The notes beneath the pieces were generated by a model, which had not been told where the DNA came from, searched no databases, and worked only from the letters and a program-made list of their open reading frames with translations. The position numbers were made by a program, and so were the translations under genes. This document shows positions 7,120 to 14,580 of a stretch of 22,366 nucleotides of DNA, piece after piece. The stretch is from Candidatus Latescibacterota bacterium (GTDB taxonomy: Bacteria > Latescibacterota > MVCY01). Location of the stretch: positions 1-22,366 of the forward strand of contig DAOVDP010000001.1 of the NCBI GenBank assembly GCA_030669445.1, written 5' to 3'. Position 1 is the first letter of the stretch; each line of letters starts with the position of its first letter.

Positions 7120-8644
7120 GTCGACAATATCAATATTCTTGGGGGTTATCGTAGTGGTAATATCATTTACCTTTCTAAAATCCGCAGGTCCGGGCATTGA
7201 AGTGTATACAGAACTTGATCAGTTACCCAAAATTGACCCAGATTATAATGAGATTATGATTCCTCCTAATATAGCCCCTTTGAATTTCATAATTAATGAA
7301 AAAGGAGCTGAGTACTATATTGATATTCATGCCAAAAATAGCAATAGTAATCAGATTAAGATATTAACAAAAACTAACAAGGTAATTATTCCCATAAGAA
7401 AATGGAAGAATATCTTATCATTAAACCGTGGCAAAGAATTGTATATAGACATATATCTAAAGAACGAATTTGGTGACTGGAGAAAATTCCGCTCAATAGA
7501 GAACAAAATCGCAAAGGAAAGAATTGATAGTCATGTTGCCTACAGATTGATAAATCCTGGATATGTCTTATGGTGGGAAATGGGAATTTATCAACGTAAT
7601 ATTGAGAATTTTGATGAATCTGTCATTTTCACCAACAGGCTCACCAAGAAGAACTGCATGAATTGTCACTCTTTTTGTAAGAATAATCCTGAAATTATGA
7701 TGTTTCATATGAGAGGAGCTTATAGTGGAACAATGTTCATTAAAGATGGTAATGTGAACAAAATCAATACCGGAACAAAATATACAATGTCTGCAGGGGT
7801 TTATCCTGCCTGGCATCCTGATGGGAATCATATTGCTTTTTCAGTTAATAAGATTATTCAAGGCTTTCATGCACAACAAAATAAGACCATCTATGTAGGA
7901 GATAAAGCTTCGGATATAGTTATTTATAATATCCAAACGAATAGAATAACAACATCTCCAAAAGTCTCAACCAGGCGAATGGAGAATTTACCCAATTGGA
8001 GTCCTGATGGTAAGTACCTATATTTCATTAGTGGTCCTGAATGGACAGATAAGAAGAAGTATGATGAATTACAATATGATCTTATGCGAATCTCCTGTGA
8101 TGTGGAAACGAATCATTGGGGTGAATTAGATACTATGCTTACTGCTGCTGAAACCGGGGAAAGTATCTCTTTCCCAAAAATTTCCCCTGATGGAAAATAT
8201 ATATTATTCTGTATGAGTGATCATGGCTATTTCACTATTCATTTTACATCCAGTGACCTTTATATGTTAGATCTAAGAACAAAAAAATATTGGAAGCTTC
8301 CTGTCAATAGCGAGCATGTTGAAAGTTATCATAGTTGGTCTAACAATAGCCGGTGGTTTGTGTTCAGCAGCAAAAGGAAGGATAGACTATGTTCCAGATT
8401 ATACTTTAGCTATGTTGACACAGTTGGAAATGTGTATAAGCCATTTCTAATGCCACAAAAAGACCCACACTTTTATGACACCTATATTAAAAACTACAAT
8501 ATTCCGGAGTTGATTGATGGACCGGTAGCAGTTAGTCACTGGAAGCTTGCGCGGACCGCCCACAAGATGCCTATTCAAGCAAAATTCGATTCAACAGTTA
8601 ATATCGATGCGTTATCAGGTGCTACAAAAATGCTGAAAAACTAG
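7103..8644 (+). CDS. Membrane-anchored CxxCH haem-motif protein with PD40/TolB-like propeller
   Basis: 513 residues. Residues 8-26 form an N-terminal membrane anchor (IFLGVIVVVISFTFL), putting the rest in the periplasm. Residues about 55-130 are beta-rich. At 185-189 is CMNCH, a CxxCH c-type haem-attachment motif, inside a Cys-rich patch (NCMNCHSFC). After it come PD40/WD40-like blades: YPAWHPDGNHIAFS, PNWSPDGKYLYFIS, FPKISPDGKYILF and HSWSNNSRWFVFSS. This order (short domain, CxxCH, TolB-like propeller) is one I associate with Bacteroidota proteins. It has no export-associated maturation genes nearby, so haem attachment would depend on a Ccm/Ccs system elsewhere. A GA-rich stretch precedes the ATG. 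The stop TAG lies inside the terminal inverted repeat of the element at 8640. Base composition is A/T-rich like its partner. Function unknown. Confidence 0.82.
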   Translation: MKAYYKSTISIFLGVIVVVISFTFLKSAGPGIEVYTELDQLPKIDPDYNEIMIPPNIAPLNFIINEKGAEYYIDIHAKNSNSNQIKILTKTNKVIIPIRKWKNILSLNRGKELYIDIYLKNEFGDWRKFRSIENKIAKERIDSHVAYRLINPGYVLWWEMGIYQRNIENFDESVIFTNRLTKKNCMNCHSFCKNNPEIMMFHMRGAYSGTMFIKDGNVNKINTGTKYTMSAGVYPAWHPDGNHIAFSVNKIIQGFHAQQNKTIYVGDKASDIVIYNIQTNRITTSPKVSTRRMENLPNWSPDGKYLYFISGPEWTDKKKYDELQYDLMRISCDVETNHWGELDTMLTAAETGESISFPKISPDGKYILFCMSDHGYFTIHFTSSDLYMLDLRTKKYWKLPVNSEHVESYHSWSNNSRWFVFSSKRKDRLCSRLYFSYVDTVGNVYKPFLMPQKDPHFYDTYIKNYNIPELIDGPVAVSHWKLARTAHKMPIQAKFDSTVNIDALSGATKMLKN

Positions 8645-8787
8645 TATTACGTTTCATGAAAACCTTTACGCTGTCATTGCGAGGAGCGAAGCGACAAAGC
8701 AATCTCCAAGAAGGCTCACAAACTACACCACCGGATTGCTTCGCTAACGCTCGCAATGACAACTTTTTAATGAAACGCTATACTAGT
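8640..8787. repeat. MITE-like element with 23-bp terminal inverted repeats
   Basis: The ends 8640-8662 and 8765-8787 are inverted repeats differing at about three positions (shared ACTAGTAT and CGTTTCAT). The core holds a second inverted pair: GTCATTGCGAGGAGCGAAGC (from 8673) against GATTGCTTCGCTAACGCTCG, which continues to AATGAC at 8760. This core is a palindrome widely scattered in environmental bacterial genomes. The left end contains the stop codon of the upstream gene, and the right end contains a -10-like TATACT. Confidence 0.75.
8756..8784 (+). promoter_or_regulatory. Repeat-borne promoter for the ThuA-like gene
   Basis: ATGACA (8756-8761), a 17-bp spacer and TATACT (8779-8784) match sigma-70 consensus at 5/6 in each box. 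Both boxes lie in the right arm of the repeat. The predicted start near 8791 gives a 40-nt leader ending in AAAGGAGA before the ATG at 8831. Confidence 0.5.
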
Positions 8788-8830
8788 GTCTTCGTGGCAA
8801 AACAACTTATTAAACTAAAGGAGACTTAAG

Positions 8831-9463
8831 ATGGCAAAGATCAAATTATTACTGTTCACCGGGGGAGAGATCCACGACTACAAAGGCTGTGGTGAAGCTA
8901 TCTTAGATGCCCTGAAGCAGGCCGGTCATTTTGAGATCACCCAGGTGGAAAATGACCTCTCGGCGCTGGAGACCCCGAAGCTCAACCCCTACGATGTGAT
9001 AGTCTTCTACTATACGGTGGGTACTCTCTCTGACGCCCAGGAAAAAGGTCTGCTTAATTTCGTCGCCGGTGGCAAAGGGTTTGTGGGTATTCACCCCGCT
9101 GCCGATTCTTTCCGGAACTGTTCAGAGTATCGAGCTATGGTCGGAGGCTCATTTGTTACCCATCCCCACTACCGCCAGTATCAGGTTAGTGTGACCGACC
9201 CAGAACACCCTATCACCAAGGAACTTGAGGAGTTCTTCGTCACCGACGAGCAATATATCCTGGCTTATGACCCCCGAGTACGGGTGCTGTGCTCTGCCCT
9301 ATGGAAGGGGAGAGCTATGCCTGTTGCCTGGACTAAGGACTGGGGCAAGGGGCGGGTGTTCTATCTTGCTTTGGGTCACGATCCGCAGGCCTGCCGTGAC
9401 GATAATTTCCGGCTGCTTCTGGAGCGGGGGATTCTCTGGGCAGCAACACAAGAAGCGAAATGA
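8831..9463 (+). CDS. ThuA-like domain protein
   Basis: 210 residues covering one ThuA-like domain (a class I glutamine-amidotransferase-like fold) from end to end: KLLLFTGGEIHDYKGCGEAI at the N-terminus, NPYDVIVFYYTVG, the GKGFVGIHPAADSF segment that is the family's best-known motif, MVGGSFVTHP, and GRVFYLALGHDP near the C-terminus. No signal peptide is present, so it is cytoplasmic. ThuA proteins are linked to trehalose or other sugar utilisation, but most members have no proven reaction. AAAGGAGACTTAAG gives a strong ribosome site. It stands alone between a repeat and a terminator. Its base composition matches the host, unlike the preceding A/T-rich pair, so it is probably not part of that transferred unit. 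Confidence 0.88.
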   Translation: MAKIKLLLFTGGEIHDYKGCGEAILDALKQAGHFEITQVENDLSALETPKLNPYDVIVFYYTVGTLSDAQEKGLLNFVAGGKGFVGIHPAADSFRNCSEYRAMVGGSFVTHPHYRQYQVSVTDPEHPITKELEEFFVTDEQYILAYDPRVRVLCSALWKGRAMPVAWTKDWGKGRVFYLALGHDPQACRDDNFRLLLERGILWAATQEAK

Positions 9464-9469
9464 TAAAGA

Positions 9470-9498
9470 AAAGGGACCGATAATCTCGGTCCCTTTTT
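9470..9498 (+). terminator. Rho-independent terminator after the ThuA-like gene
   Basis: GGGACCGA (9473-9480) and TCGGTCCC (9486-9493) form a perfect 8-bp stem followed by TTTTT. It is preceded by AAA, so it could also work on the minus strand. Confidence 0.92.
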
Positions 9499-9567
9499 CT
9501 CTGTTCGCTCCAAATTGATTCAGTTATCTATCTTGGAGAAACTCGATTCTTTTGTAAAAAAAAGATT

Positions 9568-9713
9568 GATCCTTTCGTAAAAAGTCTTTTCCTTGTCATT
9601 TTGAGCGGAGCGAAGCGGAGTCGAAAAATCTCTAGTTGTCTGGTATAAACAGACCTATGAGATTCTTCACTTCGTTCAGAATGACCTCCTTTTCGACTTT
9701 TTACGAATGGATC
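9568..9713. repeat. MITE-like element with 19-bp inverted ends and flanking 6-bp direct repeat
   Basis: The left end GATCCTTTCGTAAAAAGTC (9568-9586) matches the reverse complement of 9695-9713 at 18 of 19 positions. AAGATT occurs directly outside both ends (9562-9567 and 9714-9719), as expected for a target-site duplication. The core is a second palindrome, GTCATTTTGAGCGGAGCGAA (9595) against TTCGTTCAGAATGAC. A degenerate extra terminus (GATTCTTTTGTAAAAA) lies at 9545-9560. The right flank ends 4 bp before the dinG stop codon. Confidence 0.75.
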
Positions 9714-9723
9714 AAGATTGCTT

Positions 9724-12675
9724 TTAGGATCTTTCTCCCCTACCCTGCAGAGCAATTTTTAGTGCGGGCTGACGCGAATCCTGAAACCAGCCCTGAATCG
9801 TCTCCACCATTTCCTGAACAGAGTCAAAGGCACGTACTTCAGTAGGCAGAGAATCTAAGAATACTCTCCCGTACTTCTTGGTAAGGGCACGAGTATCCAA
9901 GATAACAATAACTCCTCTATCGGTCTTGCTGCGGATCAAGCGGCCAAATCCCTGCCGGAACTTAATCACCGCCTCAGGTAAAGAATAGTGCAAGAAGCTG
10001 TTAATTCCCATTTTCCCCAACCTTTCAATATGAGCAGCAACAATGGGTTCGGTGGGCACAGCAAAGGGGAATTTCACAATCAGCAGCACTTCCAGGGCTT
10101 CACCGGGCAGGTCTACTCCCTCCCAGAAGCTCTCTGTCCCCAGGAGCATAGCCCCAGGGTATTCCACAAACTGGGCCACAATATTGGAACGAGAACCGTC
10201 TAACCCTTGGCCTAACAAAGATATTCCCTCCATATTGGCGAACTCGTCAAGACCCTGGTAGGCTTGATTCAACATCCGGTAGGAGGTGAAAAGCACCAAG
10301 GTTCTTCTCTTTACCTTTTGGAGAAGTTCGCCTATTAGTTCCTCGATTGCCTTCTGAAAGTCTGATAACTTAGGCGAAGGAAAGAAAGAAGGGATACAAA
10401 CCAAGGCTTGCCTGTTATAATCAAAGGGAGAACCAAGCGCAAGACTCCTTACCCTGGCCTGGTCCGTCAAACTGATACCCACTCGTTTAGCAAAGTAGCT
10501 GAAATCGCCCTGTTCGGCTGTCGTCTCTGAGGGTACGGTGAGAGTGGCTGAAGTAAAAACGGCGGTCCTCAAGTTGTTGTAGAGCTCAGAGGCTAAGAGC
10601 TCAGAGATGTTCAGCGGGGCGGATAGAATGCGAAGATCAAAGCTCTCTGGTTGGGTGGGCAGCTCCAGCCAGTAGACCCAATCCTCTTCTCCAGCCGAGA
10701 TCAGAAACAGCAGGTCATCGTAAAGCTCCTGACAATCTGCCAGTCTGGCGTTAATTTCTGCTATGACCTCATCCTGGTTTCCAAAACTGCCTTCGGGAAG
10801 CTCTAATAGCCACTGGGAAAGCTGGAAAAGCCCAGCGGCAAGTTTCCCTAACAAATCTCCCAGGGTCTCTGTCTCGGCCGCCAGAGTGTGAGTCACTTGA
10901 TCTTCTCCTTTGAACCTGATCTTCCGGGAGTAATTGCCCTCAACGCCCTCAGAGAATCGGTCATTTAGCCAGCCGGTCAACTGGGAAAACACCTCTCTGG
11001 TTTCCTGCCACACCGATTGGGAGAGGTCAATAAGCCGTTCCACCTGTGGCAAAAAAGCCTTTGATTGGAGGGCTTGAGAACCCCTTTGGGTTAGTTGGCT
11101 TCGGAGGAAGGCAAGGGTGCCGGTCTCGGTCAGTCCTTTGAAATAGAGACGACCGGTGAGGGTTTTAAGTCTCCAGATATTCACCTGGCGTCCCAAATAC
11201 TGGGCGGCAATCTTCTCGATGTTGTGGGCTTCGTCAAAGATCAGGTTCTGATAAGGGCCAAGGATACCATTTTCCAAGCACAGATCAGAGAAGAGCAAGG
11301 AATGGTTGACCACCACAATGTGAGACCGTAGGGCTTCGCGCCTCACCTTCATCACGAAGCATTTCTGACAGTATTTACACTTTTGCCCCAGACAGTAATT
11401 GCTTTCGGCACAGAGTTTATTCCACACAGGCTTGGACCTAAATCCGCTGTTCTCGGCAATATCCCCAGTTTGCGTCTCCTCTAACCAGGCCACTAACGGG
11501 AGCAATTCGCGCCTCTCCTGGGGTGAGAAAGCTGTCTGTATCTGGTTCAGAGCAGTGTACCATTTGTTCAGACAGATGTAATTGGAGCGCCCTTTCAACA
11601 GCACCGAGCGGAAGGGGATGTCCAAAATGCGGGAAAGTTCTGGAAGGTCTTTGTAAAAAAGCTGTTCTTGGAGGTTTTTAGTCTTAGTGGAGACGATAAC
11701 CCGGTCACGGTTTTGCACTGCCCAGTAGATGGCCGGCACTAAGTAGGCCAGCGATTTTCCCACTCCGGTACCTGCTTCAACCATCAGCAACTCGGCCCGG
11801 TTGAAAGTCTCAGTCACTGCCTTGACCATAGCCAACTGCTCTTCTCGCTTCTCATAACCCTTCAACTGCTGTTGCAGGAGGCCATTGGCGTCGAAGACCG
11901 AAAGAACAGATTTTAGATCCAGCTCCTGCGAAGATTCTTCCTCACCAAGCAAGGGTTCCACAGCCTCTCTGCCACCTATATTGAACAATTCTGTAAGGTA
12001 GGTTGTATCTATCCCTTTCGATTTGATTTTAGTGAGCATAGACTGCTTGGCAACCACAGTGGCAACCTCAGCAAGCAGTTCGGTAAGGCTGGAGCCTGTT
12101 CCCTGGATTATGTTAAGCATCCTTTGGATGCTGGCTAAGTCTTTTTCTGACAGTAGATCCACCAATCTAAGGAAGATCGACGCCACTGCCCGAGCGTCGT
12201 TTGCTGCTCGATGGGCAGGCTGTTCTACCTGAAAAAAGCGCGTCAGGGTCTGCAGTTTGTGATTCACCAATCTGGGCAGCACCAGTCGCGCTAACTCAAG
12301 CGAATCGTAGACCTGTTGCGAAAAACAAAGCTCGGGATGTTTCTGGAGAAAGGAGAGGTCGAAAGGGGCATTGTGAATAACTAAGGGGAATTCCCCGACG
12401 AACTCGGTAAAGGAGGGAATAACTTGCTCTAATGGAGGCGAGTATCTCACCATCTCCTCGGAGATACCTGTCAGGCGCGTGATACCAGGTGGAAGGGATC
12501 CCTCTGGTTTGACCAACTGGTCGAATTCAGTCGTGATTTCTCCCTTTTCCACCTTGACTGCACCGATTTCGATTATCTCAGCCTGCTGGGGGTCAAGACC
12601 GGTGGTCTCCAGGTCGAGGGCGACAAATGTATTAAATGCTGACTTTTTCAAGCTAACAATGCTCCTTAATACCAT
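9724..12675 (-). CDS. dinG: DnaQ-like exonuclease fused to DinG-type Fe-S helicase
   Basis: 983 residues. Residues about 14-175 are a DEDDh 3'-5' exonuclease with all five catalytic residues visible: D21 and E23 in DLETTG, D106 in HNAPFD, H155 and D160 in HRAAND. From about 275 onward is an XPD/DinG superfamily 2 helicase: Walker A AGTGVGKS (301-308), DEAH (481-484), the GTESFWEGVDLPG motif and QGFGRLIRS (motif VI). Cysteines 368, 428, 433 and 439 have the Cys...Cys-x4-Cys-x5-Cys spacing of the E. coli DinG iron-sulfur cluster, so this one probably binds 4Fe-4S, unlike Firmicutes DinG versions lacking it. The predicted role is 5'-3' DNA (or DNA/RNA hybrid) unwinding coupled to 3' trimming during repair. 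AAAGGTCA precedes the ATG at 12675. It is not in an obvious operon; waaF ends 178 bp upstream. Confidence 0.93.
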   Translation of the reverse strand: MVLRSIVSLKKSAFNTFVALDLETTGLDPQQAEIIEIGAVKVEKGEITTEFDQLVKPEGSLPPGITRLTGISEEMVRYSPPLEQVIPSFTEFVGEFPLVIHNAPFDLSFLQKHPELCFSQQVYDSLELARLVLPRLVNHKLQTLTRFFQVEQPAHRAANDARAVASIFLRLVDLLSEKDLASIQRMLNIIQGTGSSLTELLAEVATVVAKQSMLTKIKSKGIDTTYLTELFNIGGREAVEPLLGEEESSQELDLKSVLSVFDANGLLQQQLKGYEKREEQLAMVKAVTETFNRAELLMVEAGTGVGKSLAYLVPAIYWAVQNRDRVIVSTKTKNLQEQLFYKDLPELSRILDIPFRSVLLKGRSNYICLNKWYTALNQIQTAFSPQERRELLPLVAWLEETQTGDIAENSGFRSKPVWNKLCAESNYCLGQKCKYCQKCFVMKVRREALRSHIVVVNHSLLFSDLCLENGILGPYQNLIFDEAHNIEKIAAQYLGRQVNIWRLKTLTGRLYFKGLTETGTLAFLRSQLTQRGSQALQSKAFLPQVERLIDLSQSVWQETREVFSQLTGWLNDRFSEGVEGNYSRKIRFKGEDQVTHTLAAETETLGDLLGKLAAGLFQLSQWLLELPEGSFGNQDEVIAEINARLADCQELYDDLLFLISAGEEDWVYWLELPTQPESFDLRILSAPLNISELLASELYNNLRTAVFTSATLTVPSETTAEQGDFSYFAKRVGISLTDQARVRSLALGSPFDYNRQALVCIPSFFPSPKLSDFQKAIEELIGELLQKVKRRTLVLFTSYRMLNQAYQGLDEFANMEGISLLGQGLDGSRSNIVAQFVEYPGAMLLGTESFWEGVDLPGEALEVLLIVKFPFAVPTEPIVAAHIERLGKMGINSFLHYSLPEAVIKFRQGFGRLIRSKTDRGVIVILDTRALTKKYGRVFLDSLPTEVRAFDSVQEMVETIQGWFQDSRQPALKIALQGRGERS

Positions 12676-12714
12676 ATTGACCTTTGTTAGATTTTGCCGA
12701 AAAAGTACCGGAAT

Positions 12715-12814
12715 ACAACCTTCAGGTTGTCACAGTCTTACGAGAGTGAATTCTGTTCACAACAATAGATATTACTGAATTGAGTAGTTTGGGGAGTGTT
12801 CTCCTCAGTTCAGT
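12715..12814. other. Two intergenic hairpins between waaF and dinG
   Basis: ACAACC-TTCA-GGTTGT (12715-12730) is a 6-bp hairpin. ACTGAATTGAG (12774-12784) pairs with CTCAGTTCAGT (12804-12814) at 10 of 11 positions. Neither is followed by a U-tract on the minus strand, so they are not clear terminators. Nothing else is seen in this 178-bp gap. Confidence 0.35.
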
Positions 12815-12853
12815 GGTACTTGTGTATTGGGCAGTGACCTATTATCCTCTTCT

Positions 12854-13963
12854 CTATCTGACAACTCCATTTTTCGACGGAATCTGACTAATGACTCCTT
12901 CCAACACCCGCCGAATTGCTTCAAGTACCATTTCGGGTGTTATCTGCTCCATACACTGACGATGTTTGAGGATGCACTTCTTCTCTCCGTGGAGGCTACA
13001 AGGACTGCAAGGCAAGCCGGCATGGAGCAGAATATCTCTGGGACCCAAGGGAGAGAAACCAAGCTTAGGGTGAGTAGGGCCAAAGATGGTCACAACGGGC
13101 ACACCCACGGCGGTGGCAATGTGCATCGGACCACTGTCGTTGGTCAGCAGAAGACTGCAGCGCCCGATGGCCGCAACCAATCCCTTAAGACCAAACCGCC
13201 CAGTGGCCACCAGTGGTTTTCCCCACATCCGGGTGAGTATCTGCTGGGTGAAATTAAGGTCAGCCTGGTTGCCTAAGAAAATGAGTCGGATGTTGGGATC
13301 TTTTAGGAGCTGGTCACAGACTTGGGCAAAACCAGAGGCAATCCATCTCTTAGCTGACCAGCGGGCACCAGGAGTAATCCCGATCAGTACTTGCTCAGCG
13401 GAAATATCGTTCTGAGACAGAAGCCCTCCCATTTCCACCGCTGCCTCGGGTTGGATAAACAGCCTGGGGGGACGGATTGTTGCCTCAACGCCAAGTCGTC
13501 TTAGCGGCTCCAAAAATAATTGAACAGTGTGGTGTGTTCTGGTCCTTCGGCAGAGAAGTCCGGCTACCAGTCTACAAGGAGCCACGAGAGCCCTTTGGGG
13601 GCTCGGTGCTTTCAGTCTTGCTGCCCGAACCATCATCGCCCTCCGCCAGTGTCCTTTCCGATAACTGACCTTCTTCCCAGCAGGAACTAACATTCTGATC
13701 AGCAGACTTTTAATATTGCAATGAAGGTCAAGGATGGTGTCAAAGCCCATCTTCCGCAACTTTCGCAGTAGGTGAAAAAAGGATGCGGGTGAAAGAGAAA
13801 TCAGATCTGTCAGTCGCTGGTCTTTGTCATAAAGATCGCTGTATTTTGAGTATACCAAAAGAGAGAGAGCTGCGGCAGGGAGTTTCTCCTTCAGGGCATC
13901 GATAACGGTGGAGACCAACACCACATCGCCCAAGGAGCTGAGTCTGATGATTAGAATCTTCAT
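12854..13963 (-). CDS. waaF: Glycosyltransferase family 9, LPS heptosyltransferase-like
   Basis: 369 residues, a full-length GT9/GT-B enzyme. The N-terminal domain opens with IRLSSLGDVVLVSTVIDAL, a classic WaaC/WaaF acceptor-domain start. The C-terminal nucleotide-sugar domain has ITPGARWSAKRW and LLTNDSGPMHIATAVGVPVV (residues 272-291) followed by IFGPT. The Cys set near 319, 322, 330 and 337 is typical of WaaF-type enzymes. Expected role: transfer of ADP-L-glycero-D-manno-heptose to the inner core of LPS on the cytoplasmic side of the inner membrane. The exact sugar cannot be proven from sequence; other GT9 members use different donors. The ATG overlaps the upstream gene's stop as ATGA, so translation is coupled. 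It is the last gene of the run that begins with hisC. Confidence 0.85.
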   Translation of the reverse strand: MKILIIRLSSLGDVVLVSTVIDALKEKLPAAALSLLVYSKYSDLYDKDQRLTDLISLSPASFFHLLRKLRKMGFDTILDLHCNIKSLLIRMLVPAGKKVSYRKGHWRRAMMVRAARLKAPSPQRALVAPCRLVAGLLCRRTRTHHTVQLFLEPLRRLGVEATIRPPRLFIQPEAAVEMGGLLSQNDISAEQVLIGITPGARWSAKRWIASGFAQVCDQLLKDPNIRLIFLGNQADLNFTQQILTRMWGKPLVATGRFGLKGLVAAIGRCSLLLTNDSGPMHIATAVGVPVVTIFGPTHPKLGFSPLGPRDILLHAGLPCSPCSLHGEKKCILKHRQCMEQITPEMVLEAIRRVLEGVISQIPSKNGVVR

Positions 13964-14529
13964 CTATGACTGAAATCGCTGATATTTCCTATGAGTCTGA
14001 TCAATTCCCGGTAGGCTTCAGGGGAAAATCTTCGAATATGGTATTCAAGATTAAAAAAAGGGTGAGCTTGCGGACTGTGAAATCCAATCCTCAAGGCCGC
14101 TTCACTGTGGGCACAAATATAAGCCGAAGGCAGAAAAAAACGCCAATGAAGGTCAATAGCTATGTTTACTCTCTGTTTACGGACCTCTTTTATCAAACTC
14201 TTTCTGGGAAGACAGAGAAGATTAAGCTCACTTTCAGACAGTGAAAAGGCCTTCACTCCCAAGGGAAACTCGGTAATATCCTGGGTGTTTTCTGTTAAAA
14301 CGAATATATTCAAGGGGTTCAGCTCCTCTTTCAACAACTCCAGGGTCTGTGCCGCATTACTATCCTCAGGGAGACAAATCAAAATACTCTTCCCCGGGCG
14401 AAGGATGTAATTTACAGGAATAGAAGGTCTCTTCTTGAAACAGAGCCGTAACTGAGCTGTTTTCCTGCCCAGAAGTGTTCGGAGTGAGTTAAGCATATTC
14501 CTCTGATTTTGTGAGTTGTTACTCCTCAT
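13960..14529 (-). CDS. Half-size GT9-like protein of unknown function
   Basis: 189 residues with one alpha/beta domain. Segments match the acceptor half of GT9 enzymes in order: SILICLPEDSNAAQTLELL resembles the opening strand and helix, and VNIAIDLHWRFFLPSAYICA followed by ALRIGFHSPQAHPFFNLEY resembles the DLHCNIKS...VSYRKG region of the adjacent waaF product. The C-terminal donor-binding domain is wholly absent, and the gene ends cleanly in an ATGA overlap with waaF, so this is not a recent frameshift. It may be a non-catalytic partner of the heptosyltransferase or a family like the Bacteroidota DUF6913 proteins (weak recollection). The start is uncertain: ATG 14529 has no good ribosome site, while ATG 14496 has AGAGGA close by. 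It follows pheA after 51 bp. Confidence 0.75.
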   Translation of the reverse strand: MRSNNSQNQRNMLNSLRTLLGRKTAQLRLCFKKRPSIPVNYILRPGKSILICLPEDSNAAQTLELLKEELNPLNIFVLTENTQDITEFPLGVKAFSLSESELNLLCLPRKSLIKEVRKQRVNIAIDLHWRFFLPSAYICAHSEAALRIGFHSPQAHPFFNLEYHIRRFSPEAYRELIRLIGNISDFSHR

Positions 14530-14580
14530 CTTAATTTGGTTTTTTAGCTTCGCAATATCAATTTGATAAGGTCAAGGCGC

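Noticed and set aside
5254..8644. Defence system or prophage cargo
   Set aside because: No integrase, transposase, nuclease or toxin-like domain is present; the two proteins look like a membrane/periplasmic complex.
12827..13276. A 149-codon plus-strand ORF opposite waaF
   Set aside because: It is antisense to a clear GT9 gene with motifs and has a low-complexity composition and no recognisable domain or ribosome site.
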